Source: Pusillimonas sp035515275
GTDB taxonomy: Bacteria > Pseudomonadota > Gammaproteobacteria > Burkholderiales > Burkholderiaceae_B
DNA: 15,539 nucleotides
Direction: 5' to 3'
NCBI RefSeq assembly: GCF_035515275.1
Contig: NZ_DATJBQ010000160.1
Coordinates: forward strand, 1 to 15,539
The notes under the pieces are model-generated. The model was not told where the DNA came from. It saw only the letters and a program-made list of their open reading frames with translations, and made no database searches. Position 1 is the stretch's first letter, and each line of letters begins with the position of its first letter. The position numbers and the translations under genes were made by a program. Below, piece after piece: positions 8,199 through 14,076 of the stretch.

Positions 8199-8776
8199 AC
8201 CCCGTACCCCAATTTGTGGTGCTGGACACCTGTGTACTCATTTCGAATGTGCTGCGGGGTGTTCTGCTGCGCCTGGCCGAGCAAGCATGTTTTCAGCCGG
8301 CCTGGAGCGAAATAATCGGCGACGAATGGCGACGCAATGCGGCGCGTATCTGGGATGTTCCCTCTGAAAGTGTGGCGCAGCAATGGGAGGAGCTTCAGGC
8401 CTTGTTCCCGGCGGCGGATCAAGGTGAGGTGGCGCTGTTCAAAGAGGGACTGGTGCACAGCGACCCGAAGGACTGGCATGTAATCGCGGTAGCACGTGCG
8501 GTGCTGGCAAAGCAGCCTGAGGCTTCTGTGGCAGTGGTCACACGGAATCTGCGCGATTTTCGACGGTCGGAGTTGCGGTCGCTGGGTATCGGGCTGCTGG
8601 ACCCGGACCAGCTCATGGTGGGCTGCTGGGGTGCGTATCGTGAGCTGTTGCTGTCGAGCTTGGAGCAAGTGCCGCTGGAATTGGTCGCGGCAGGTCGGCC
8701 CTTGGAGCCGCTTTCTGTCATCTTGAAGCGTGAGCGGCTGTTTCGGCTGAATAAGTTGTGTGAGGCTGCTGATTGA
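8195..8776 (+). CDS. PIN-domain ribonuclease-like protein, no antitoxin beside it
   Basis: A 193-residue protein of the PIN nuclease superfamily (PIN_3 type, resembling stand-alone PIN proteins annotated as putative toxin components). The acidic metal-binding residues are in place: Asp11 in VVLDTCVLIS, Glu44 in IIGDEWRRN, Asp93 in HSDPKDWHVIAVA and Asp121 in VTRNLRDF. Such proteins cleave RNA with Mg or Mn. The start is uncertain: TTG at 8195 overlaps the recO stop (TTGA) and suggests coupling, while GTG at 8216 or 8219 would leave almost no residues before the first strand. No antitoxin-like small ORF is adjacent, so a housekeeping RNA-processing role is as likely as a toxin role. It is the last cistron of the lepA-lepB-rnc-era-recO run, where pdxJ often stands. 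A palindromic repeat begins 41 bases downstream. Confidence 0.8.
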   Translation: MNPVPQFVVLDTCVLISNVLRGVLLRLAEQACFQPAWSEIIGDEWRRNAARIWDVPSESVAQQWEELQALFPAADQGEVALFKEGLVHSDPKDWHVIAVARAVLAKQPEASVAVVTRNLRDFRRSELRSLGIGLLDPDQLMVGCWGAYRELLLSSLEQVPLELVAAGRPLEPLSVILKRERLFRLNKLCEAAD

Positions 8777-8816
8777 GTCTTTGCAACACTGGCTTTTGCT
8801 AGGTGTGGCGCTGTTG

Positions 8817-9047
8817 TTTGAGTTCTTCTGTCGGGCCAGGGACGGGGAAGTCTATGGCCGGCCCATCTCGCGGCCCGTCCTTCGGCGGGCTCCCCGCATT
8901 TTCTCCGTTCGGTCGGGCGGCGGCAGAACTCGACCTCGTCGCTACGCTCCTCGGGACTCGAACAGGCTGCCGCCTTTATCCCGCCCGAACGAAGAAAATG
9001 CGGCGCGAGACGAAAGGCCCTCCATAGGCTTCCCCGTCCCTGGCCCT
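8817..9047 (+). repeat. 231-bp palindromic repeat element, copy A
   Basis: Begins TTTGAGTTCTTCTG and ends CCCTGGCCCT. It is the same element as the one at 9469-9699 but in the opposite orientation. The outer arms 8833-8857 and 9022-9046 are 25-bp inverted repeats that pair fully, with one G-T wobble. Inside lie a small hairpin around GTCCTTCGGC (8877-8886), an inner stem (8896-8926 with 8964-9000) and a 39-base central core (8926-8964) identical in both copies. Open frames across it shift relative to the other copy, so it does not behave as a gene. It follows the PIN gene with no T-run terminator between, so it may form the 3' end of that mRNA. No transposase and no target-site duplication were seen. 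Confidence 0.9.
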
Positions 9048-9098
9048 TGTAGATGAGTGGGTCGGGACGCGCTTATTGCACCTGGAATAGGGGGGCGG

Positions 9099-9269
9099 CT
9101 ATAGCTCGGGCGGAATGGGCTGGCCCTGACCGGGGTCTTCCGGCTCTGGGACATGCCCGGGTGCATCAGTCGGCTCTGGATGCGGCACCGGCTGGCTCGG
9201 CTGACCCGGGATGCCTGTGCCCGGGCCCGTAGGCGGGCGACTGCTTTGGAGAATGGCTGGGTGTGTCAT
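9099..9269 (-). CDS. Small proline-rich protein, unknown function
   Basis: A 56-residue ORF starting MTHPAILQSSRPPTGPG and ending PIPPEL. About a quarter of the residues are proline, with many Gly, Glu and Asp, and there is no signal peptide or membrane segment. It is probably disordered. Support comes mainly from the ribosome binding site: AGGAG at 9276-9280, six bases before the ATG at 9269. The frame extends upstream to 9332, but without a ribosome binding site there. It lies alone between the two inverted copies of the 231-bp repeat. Short proline-rich hypothetical proteins of this kind are common in Betaproteobacteria and Pseudomonas. No function can be assigned, and a spurious ORF in GC-rich DNA cannot be excluded. 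Confidence 0.5.
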   Translation of the reverse strand: MTHPAILQSSRPPTGPGTGIPGQPSQPVPHPEPTDAPGHVPEPEDPGQGQPIPPEL

Positions 9270-9275
9270 GGCGCG

Positions 9276-9280
9276 CTCCT
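9276..9280 (-). promoter_or_regulatory. Ribosome binding site of the small proline-rich ORF
   Basis: On the minus strand this reads AGGAG, six bases before the ATG whose first base is 9269. It is the main reason for accepting that short ORF and for fixing its start, since the upstream in-frame ATG at 9332 has no comparable site. Confidence 0.55.
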
Positions 9281-9326
9281 GTACGTTGAAGTCAGAGAGG
9301 CGCAAGAGGTGTGCCTGATGGCGAAG

Positions 9327-9352
9327 AGCCAACCCGCTGGGGCGGGTTGGCT
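9327..9352. other. Perfect 11-bp hairpin upstream of the small ORF
   Basis: AGCCAACCCGC (9327-9337) and GCGGGTTGGCT (9342-9352) are exact inverted repeats around the loop TGGG. No T-run follows on either strand, so it is not a standard terminator. It sits 57 bases before the start of the small proline-rich ORF and could be a leader hairpin or an operator; it could also be a remnant of another element. Confidence 0.6.
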
Positions 9353-9468
9353 GCGATCCGACCCGGACTTAGTGACAATGCCGCCCGCCGTTCTCGTGAT
9401 CGCGGTGGCAACCATTCTTATCGGTACCTCCACTCTGAATACAAGCGGGGGCGATGGCACTCAATTCC

Positions 9469-9699
9469 AGGGCCAGGGGCGGGAAAGTCTATGGCGGGCC
9501 TTTCGTCTCGCGCCGCTTTTTTCTGCATTTGGGCGGCTCAAAGGCGCCCGCTTGTTCGAGTCCCGAGGAGCGTAGCGACGAGGTCGAGTTCGGACGCCTC
9601 CGCCCAAATGCAGAAAAAGCGGGGAGCCCGCCGAAGGACGGGCCGCGAGATGGGCCCGCCATAGACTTTCCCGCCCCTGGCCCGGCAGAAGAACTCAAA
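9469..9699 (-). repeat. 231-bp palindromic repeat element, copy B (inverted relative to copy A)
   Basis: Read on the minus strand it begins TTTGAGTTCTTCTG and ends CCCTGGCCCT, as copy A does on the plus strand, and has the same length. Its outer arms 9470-9500 and 9653-9683 are a perfect 31-bp inverted repeat. The central 39-base core (9553-9591) is identical to copy A. The inner stem (9515-9536 paired with 9600-9620) has a different sequence from that of copy A yet is self-complementary apart from one extra T. On the minus strand the element lies downstream of the BI-1 family gene, directly after its terminator. This is the same orientation relative to the neighbouring gene as copy A has to the PIN gene. 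Confidence 0.9.
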
Positions 9700-9731
9700 A
9701 AAGCCGAGCCAGTCACCCGGCTCGGCTTTTT
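9698..9731 (-). terminator. Bidirectional intrinsic terminator downstream of the BI-1 family gene
   Basis: AAAAAGCCGAGCC (9698-9710) pairs perfectly with GGCTCGGCTTTTT (9719-9731) around an 8-base loop. On the minus strand the stem is followed by a T-run, 48 bases after the stop codon of the BI-1 family gene, so it ends that transcript. The T-run on the plus strand makes it usable from both sides. Its outer bases merge with the end of repeat copy B. Confidence 0.85.
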
Positions 9732-9778
9732 CAACAGTACCCAAAAAAATAATTCAGGCCTGCTGATTAAATCAACGC

Positions 9779-10480
9779 TTAGTCGCGATCGCCGCCGAAG
9801 ATGCCCAGCAGCATCAGCAGGTTCGCGAAAATGTTGTAAAGATCAAGATAAATCGCCAACGTAGCCGAAATGTAGTTGGTTTCGCCGCCCCGGATCACCC
9901 GCTGCAGGTCGACGAGCAAAAAGGCCGAGAAAATTCCGATGGCCAATACCGAAACGGTAAGAACCAGCGCCGGCAACTGCAGGAAAATATTGGCCACCGA
10001 TGCGACGATCAGAATCACCACGCCAATAAACAAAAACTTTTGCCAGTGCGAAAAATCACGCTTGGTGGTGGAGGCCACTGTAGCCATCGTGCCAAGCACC
10101 AGTGCCGTGCCGCCAAACGCCAGCATGATCAACTGCGAGCCGTTTGAAAAGCCCAGTACATGCCCAATAAGGCGCGACAGCATAATGCCCATGAAGAACG
10201 TGAACGCTAACAAAAACGCCACGCCCAGCGAATTGTTTTTATTGCGTTCCACCAAGTACATCAGGCCGAAAGCGCCGACCAGGAACACGACGATGCTGAT
10301 GCCCGGGCTGGTAGCCATGACAGCGTTCAGCCCCGTGTTCAGCCCGACGAATGCGCCCAAAACCGTTGGAATGAGCGACAAAGCCAGCAACCAGTAAGTG
10401 TTTCGGAGCACCCGGTTGCGCATGACCTCGCCCGTGGCTGCATAGCCGCGTGACAAGGTGGTTTCTCGTGAGTCGTTCAT
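9779..10480 (-). CDS. Bax inhibitor-1/YccA family inner-membrane protein
   Basis: A 233-residue integral membrane protein of the BI-1 (TMBIM) family. Seven hydrophobic segments can be counted at about residues 27-46, 58-77, 84-102, 113-133, 142-160, 165-186 and 203-228. The C-terminal part carries the family pattern FLLVDLQRVIRGG ... AIYLDLYNIFANLLMLLGIF, including the two aspartates that in the Bacillus homologue YetJ form a pH-sensitive latch of a calcium leak channel. Bacterial relatives include YccA and YbhL of E. coli; YccA modulates the FtsH protease, but I cannot say which subtype this is. The ATG at 10480 has AAGGA at a good distance. The gene is monocistronic: a terminator follows it, and the next minus-strand gene upstream (holC) is 224 bases away. 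Confidence 0.9.
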   Translation of the reverse strand: MNDSRETTLSRGYAATGEVMRNRVLRNTYWLLALSLIPTVLGAFVGLNTGLNAVMATSPGISIVVFLVGAFGLMYLVERNKNNSLGVAFLLAFTFFMGIMLSRLIGHVLGFSNGSQLIMLAFGGTALVLGTMATVASTTKRDFSHWQKFLFIGVVILIVASVANIFLQLPALVLTVSVLAIGIFSAFLLVDLQRVIRGGETNYISATLAIYLDLYNIFANLLMLLGIFGGDRD

Positions 10481-10559
10481 GTGCGTCCTTAAATCGATAG
10501 ACAGAAATATGAGGGATAGGCGTGCCGCAAGCAGGGTGAGCTTATCCGGTTACTGGAAC

Positions 10560-10589
10560 AGATTAACTTACAAAATGCTGAATAATCAA
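10560..10589 (-). promoter_or_regulatory. Possible sigma-70 promoter of the BI-1 family gene
   Basis: On the minus strand TTGATT (10584-10589) and TAATCT (10560-10565) are separated by 18 bases, which would give a leader of about 70 bases. The -10 match is weak. A 10-bp palindrome, CGTTGCAACG (10597-10606), sits just upstream of the -35. The remainder of the 10481-10704 gap is AT-rich, and I see no other feature there. Confidence 0.3.
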
Positions 10590-10704
10590 GCTCCGGCGTT
10601 GCAACGATACAAGAAAAACGCGAATTGGGCCGCCAAACCGGGCTGTCGGCCTACAAAACAGTATTACTCTGGCTATAACGCCTCATATATGCACCTATAT
10701 ATAT

Positions 10705-11151
10705 TTAGCGACCTGCTGCTGCGCGCGATAGGTCGTGGGCATGCAGATCGTGCCCCTGGCTTTTATATTGCCGCCAGCGCTCGCGCCCTGCCTGCACTGA
10801 AGCCTCGTCTTGCGGCACGATCTCGAGCACGCGTTCGTAATGCTCGACCCCCGGCGCGCAATCCTCGTCAAGGTTAAGCAGCCAGACAGCAGGGCCAGGT
10901 CCAGCAGGTGGCTGGATAGGTTTGCTGCTGAGCCAGACAGGGGTTTGCGGTGCCAGGGCATCGTCGGCAAGGACGTGGGGCACGAAAGCCGTTGCCTCGA
11001 AACCCCAAAGCATCAGGTCGAATCGTTCGAGCAGGGTTTGGTCGGTGCAATACACCACCAGACGCCCGCCTTTGCGATAGTGCTTGTATGCCGCATCGCA
11101 GGCGGCGCGCAACCTGTCGCTTGCGCCGAAGGCGAAGTCGATGCGCGCCAT
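10705..11151 (-). CDS. holC: DNA polymerase III chi subunit
   Basis: A 148-residue protein matching HolC in length (E. coli 147) and pattern: MARIDFAFGASDRLRAACDAAYKHYRKGGRLVVYCTDQ at the start, then the FVPHVLADD and PVWLSS segments, a WLLNLD strand and the ERVLEIVPQDEASVQAGRERWRQYKSQGHDL helix. Chi belongs to the clamp-loader complex. It links the polymerase III holoenzyme to single-stranded DNA-binding protein, usually through a partner psi subunit that is not in this window. The gene follows pepA on the same strand after 53 bases, the order known from many Beta- and Gammaproteobacteria. The valyl-tRNA synthetase gene that often comes next is absent. There is no clear ribosome binding site before the ATG. 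A weak hairpin in the pepA-holC gap (11162-11178) has no strong T-run, so co-transcription is likely. Confidence 0.9.
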   Translation of the reverse strand: MARIDFAFGASDRLRAACDAAYKHYRKGGRLVVYCTDQTLLERFDLMLWGFEATAFVPHVLADDALAPQTPVWLSSKPIQPPAGPGPAVWLLNLDEDCAPGVEHYERVLEIVPQDEASVQAGRERWRQYKSQGHDLHAHDLSRAAAGR

Positions 11152-11204
11152 TACTGCCGGAAAGCCCAGGAGGGGCTTGCAAGCATGCCCTTGATCATGC
11201 CGGA

Positions 11205-12710
11205 TCAGGCCTGGTCGATAAGGAACTGGGTAAGCAAGGGCACGGGTCGGCCCGAAGCACCTTTGTCTTTACCGCTGCGCCATGCCGTGCCGGCGATATC
11301 CAGGTGAGCCCAGCGATATTTTTCGGTAAAGCGCGACAAGAAGCACGCAGCCGTGACGGAGCCGGCAGGGGGGCCGCCAATGTTGGCGATGTCGGCGAAG
11401 TTGGAACGCAGTTGCTCTTGATAGTCTTCTTCGAGGGGCATGCGCCAGGCGGTGTCGTTGGTGGCTTTGCCGGCTCGCAACAGGCCGTCGGCCAACTCGT
11501 CGTCTTTTGAAAACAGCCCCGTGTTGACATGCCCCAGTGCCACCACGCATGCGCCTGTCAGGGTGGCGACGTCGATGACCGCCGCGGGCTTGAAGCGCTC
11601 GGCGTAGGTGAGGGCATCGCATAGCACCAGGCGGCCTTCGGCGTCGGTATTCAGGATTTCAATGGTTTGGCCCGACATGCTGGTGACGACGTCGCCCGGC
11701 TTGTTGGCTTGGCCGCTGGGCAGGTTCTCGCAAGCGGGAATCAGCGCGACTACCGGCTGCTCGATGCCCAGTTCGGCGATGGCGCGCACGGTGCCCAGTA
11801 CGCTGGCTGCACCGCACATGTCGTATTTCATTTCGTCCATATTGGCGGCAGGCTTAAGCGAAATGCCGCCTGCATCGAAGGTGATGCCCTTGCCTACCAG
11901 CACAATGGGCTGCTTTGCGCCTTTTGAGCCTTTGCCGGCTATTGCCGGGGTGTACTTGATCTCGATAAAGGCCGGCGGCTGGTTCGAGCCTTTGGCCACC
12001 GACAGGAACGAGCCCATTTTCAGCGCTTCGATCTGCTTGAGGTTGAGCACGCGTGCGGAAACTGTTTTGAATTCTTTGGCAAGCTGCTTGGCCGTGGTGC
12101 CCAGGTAGGTCGGTGTGCAGACGTTCCCGGGCAGGTCGCCCAACTTGCGCGCCAGCTGCATGCCGTTGGCAATGGCACGGCCCGCAGCCAGCCCTTGCTG
12201 GGCCTGTGGAGCTTGGCCGCGTCCGACCACCACTGTGATTTTACGCAGCTTGGGCTGAGTGTCGCGGTCGCGCTTGCCCAGTGTGGCGTCGTATCGATAC
12301 ACCGACTGGCCCGCTTCCGTGGCGCAGGCCTGCGCGCGGCTGCGCAGCGTTGTGCCTTCGCACTCGATCGAGGCAAGTGTGGAAACGCCTTCGGTCAGGC
12401 GGGCCTGCGCGCAATAGTTGGCGAAGGCACGCTCGGCGCCGGCGTGAATTTTGGCGTTATAGCTTTGCTGTTTGCCCAGGCCGACTAAAATGACTCGAGC
12501 TGCCGATACGCCCGGCAGATTACGTAGTACCAGATGCGTATTGGGCTTGGCGTTGAATTCAGACTTTAGTACTTCCCGGATGGCGCCGTTGCTTGCATTG
12601 TCGATAATGTCGGCGGGGCTGCTGAGCATGCCGTCGGTAAAGACCCCAACCGCTAATGCCGCGGTTTTTATCTGATGCAAAGAGGCTGTGGTCTGTGTGC
12701 TAAATTCCAT
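11205..12710 (-). CDS. pepA: Cytosol leucyl aminopeptidase (M17 family)
   Basis: A 501-residue metallo-aminopeptidase that removes N-terminal residues from peptides and works as a hexamer with two metal ions per subunit. The M17 signature NTDAEGRL is at residues 354-361. Metal ligands by alignment to E. coli PepA are Lys274, Asp279, Asp297, Asp356 and Glu358; the catalytic Lys286 and Arg360 are present. The N-terminal domain (1 to about 170) resembles that of E. coli PepA, which also acts as a DNA-binding factor (XerCD recombination and carAB control); whether that holds here is unknown. The start MEFSTQTTAS matches the family, and GGGGA precedes it at a suitable distance. It is transcribed divergently from lptF across a 67-base gap and followed by holC. 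Confidence 0.96.
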   Translation of the reverse strand: MEFSTQTTASLHQIKTAALAVGVFTDGMLSSPADIIDNASNGAIREVLKSEFNAKPNTHLVLRNLPGVSAARVILVGLGKQQSYNAKIHAGAERAFANYCAQARLTEGVSTLASIECEGTTLRSRAQACATEAGQSVYRYDATLGKRDRDTQPKLRKITVVVGRGQAPQAQQGLAAGRAIANGMQLARKLGDLPGNVCTPTYLGTTAKQLAKEFKTVSARVLNLKQIEALKMGSFLSVAKGSNQPPAFIEIKYTPAIAGKGSKGAKQPIVLVGKGITFDAGGISLKPAANMDEMKYDMCGAASVLGTVRAIAELGIEQPVVALIPACENLPSGQANKPGDVVTSMSGQTIEILNTDAEGRLVLCDALTYAERFKPAAVIDVATLTGACVVALGHVNTGLFSKDDELADGLLRAGKATNDTAWRMPLEEDYQEQLRSNFADIANIGGPPAGSVTAACFLSRFTEKYRWAHLDIAGTAWRSGKDKGASGRPVPLLTQFLIDQA

Positions 12711-12777
12711 ACGAGATTCCCCAAGGTGTCTTCAGGATGCTATTGAGTAAACTATCGATTATCCTGCATATTGTCTC
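12711..12777. promoter_or_regulatory. Divergent promoter region between pepA and lptF
   Basis: These 67 bases separate two divergent start codons and must hold, or overlap, promoters for both. On the minus strand GATAAT (12758-12763) is a fair -10 box for pepA, but its best -35 candidate is only 15 bases away. No convincing boxes were found for lptF, which also lacks a clear ribosome binding site. Confidence 0.4.
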
Positions 12778-13884
12778 ATGTCACTATTCAAGCGTTCCGT
12801 CGTCTCCGAAATCTTAAGCCATGCCGGCGTGGTGTTTTCCACCCTGCTGGTTGTATGGCTCAGCGTGCTGCTGGTGCGGCTGCTGGGCGAGGCCGCCAAC
12901 GGTGCCATTGGGGGCGATGTCGTGTTGGGCCTGGCCGCCTTTTCAAGCATTACAGCCTTGCCGGTCATTTTGTCGGTGTCGTTGTTCATTGCGGTGCTTA
13001 CTACGGTTACGCGCAACTTTCGCGAATCCGAAATGGTGGTCTGGTTTGCCAGCGGCCTGTCGCTCAAAGACTGGGTTCGCCCGGTGTTGCGTGTGGCGGT
13101 GCCCGTTGCGATGCTTATCGCCTTTCTTACGTTGTTTGCTTCGCCTTGGGCCTATCGTCAGATCGGCGAGTATCGCCAGCGCTACGAACAGCGCTCTGAC
13201 TTGTCCAAGGTGACAGTCGGCCAGTTCATCGAGACGCAAAACGGCGGACGGGTTTTTTTCGCCGAGGCGCCCACCCGGTCCGGAGATGAACTGGGCCGAG
13301 TCGTGGCGCGGGTCATCGACGCTGATTGGTTAAGCGTCGTGGCGGCCGAAAGCGCACGCATCGAAACCCAGGCAAATGGCGATCGTTTTCTGGTGCTAAG
13401 CGAAGGGCACCGTTACGACCTGAAGAACGATTCGGCCGAATTCAGGTTGTTCGATTTCGACAAGTACGGCTTTCGACTAGAAAGCCAGGCTGACGCTACG
13501 TCGCCGCAGGCCATGCGCGCACTTGCCGAAAGCCAGATCAAGGCCCGACCCACCGAACAATTGGTCCAAGATAGCACCGACAATGCGCGGTCTCAGATCA
13601 TGTGGCGTATTGCGTTACCGTTGGCGGCGTTGAACCTGGCTCTGCTTGCTATTCCGCTGGGGTCGGTCAACCCTCGGTTGGGGCGCTCGGGCGACCTGCT
13701 CATGGCCGGGCTTATCGGCTTGCTTTATATGAACCTGATCAACCTTTCTCGAGGCTGGATAGGCAGCGGTCAACTTGGCTTTGGCCTGGGGGTGTGGCTG
13801 GTGCATGGGGTGTTTGCTGCGCTCATGGTCTTCATGATGTGGCGTAAATTACGTATAAAGGCGCCGCGCGAAGCACGCCGCTGA
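12778..13884 (+). CDS. lptF: LPS export ABC transporter permease LptF
   Basis: A 368-residue inner-membrane permease of the LptBFGC complex, which extracts lipopolysaccharide from the inner membrane and drives it to the cell surface. The layout fits the YjgP/YjgQ family: three N-terminal membrane segments (about 12-35, 55-78, 102-122), a periplasmic beta-jellyroll domain (about 130-270, with VGQFIETQNGGRVFFAE), then three C-terminal segments (about 277-298, 305-325, 335-355). ARSQIMWRIALPLAALNLALLAIPLG is the typical fourth segment. LptF is preferred over LptG because it is the copy divergent from pepA, the usual arrangement. No lptG follows; the next gene is a cysB-type regulator 192 bases away. 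That gap begins GC-rich and shows no T-run terminator. Confidence 0.9.
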   Translation: MSLFKRSVVSEILSHAGVVFSTLLVVWLSVLLVRLLGEAANGAIGGDVVLGLAAFSSITALPVILSVSLFIAVLTTVTRNFRESEMVVWFASGLSLKDWVRPVLRVAVPVAMLIAFLTLFASPWAYRQIGEYRQRYEQRSDLSKVTVGQFIETQNGGRVFFAEAPTRSGDELGRVVARVIDADWLSVVAAESARIETQANGDRFLVLSEGHRYDLKNDSAEFRLFDFDKYGFRLESQADATSPQAMRALAESQIKARPTEQLVQDSTDNARSQIMWRIALPLAALNLALLAIPLGSVNPRLGRSGDLLMAGLIGLLYMNLINLSRGWIGSGQLGFGLGVWLVHGVFAALMVFMMWRKLRIKAPREARR

Positions 13885-14020
13885 ACGGCTTGATCATCGT
13901 TCGTGGCGGGGGTCGCAGCGGGGGGCGCGCGGGTATCTGCAAAGCGCGCAACGGCGCTGGCCGCATTCAAGGCTAAAAGATGCGCTTTCAGAATGGTTCG
14001 AGTATATGCTTCAAAATAAT

Positions 14021-14048
14021 TTGGAATCGCTTCTATATTACTTATAAT
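14021..14048 (+). promoter_or_regulatory. Sigma-70 promoter of the cysB-type gene
   Basis: TTGGAA (14021-14026) and a perfect TATAAT (14043-14048) are 16 bases apart and lie 28 bases before the start codon, giving a leader of roughly 22 bases. The surrounding DNA is much richer in A and T than the coding regions. CysB-type genes are often autoregulated, and this region would be the place for such an operator, but no site was defined. Confidence 0.65.
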
Positions 14049-14076
14049 GGGTTGGTTCTAATCGGCCATTCTCATT

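Noticed and set aside
8803..9027. Open frames of 60-140 codons across both repeat copies, giving proteins with a shared GPGxGKSMAGPSRGPSFGG-like stretch
   Set aside because: The frames lose register with each other in the middle of the element because of small insertions and deletions, there is no ribosome binding site, and stop-free frames are expected in such GC-rich palindromes. Shared nucleic-acid structure explains the similarity better than coding.
9378..9575. Plus-strand ORF starting MPPAVLVIAVATILIG, resembling a short membrane or signal segment
   Set aside because: No ribosome binding site precedes the ATG, and two thirds of the frame runs through repeat copy B; the hydrophobic start is probably chance.
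8777..9778. CRISPR array or insertion sequence in the gene-poor interval
   Set aside because: There are only two repeat copies, in opposite orientation, with no regular spacers, no cas genes and no transposase ORF.
11162..11178. Hairpin AAGCCC / GGGCTT between pepA and holC as a terminator
   Set aside because: The stem is only 6 bp and is followed by just three T on the minus strand, so it is too weak to call.
13925..13949. GCGCGC repeats after lptF as a terminator hairpin
   Set aside because: The 6-bp arms are self-complementary and common in GC-rich DNA, and no T-run follows.
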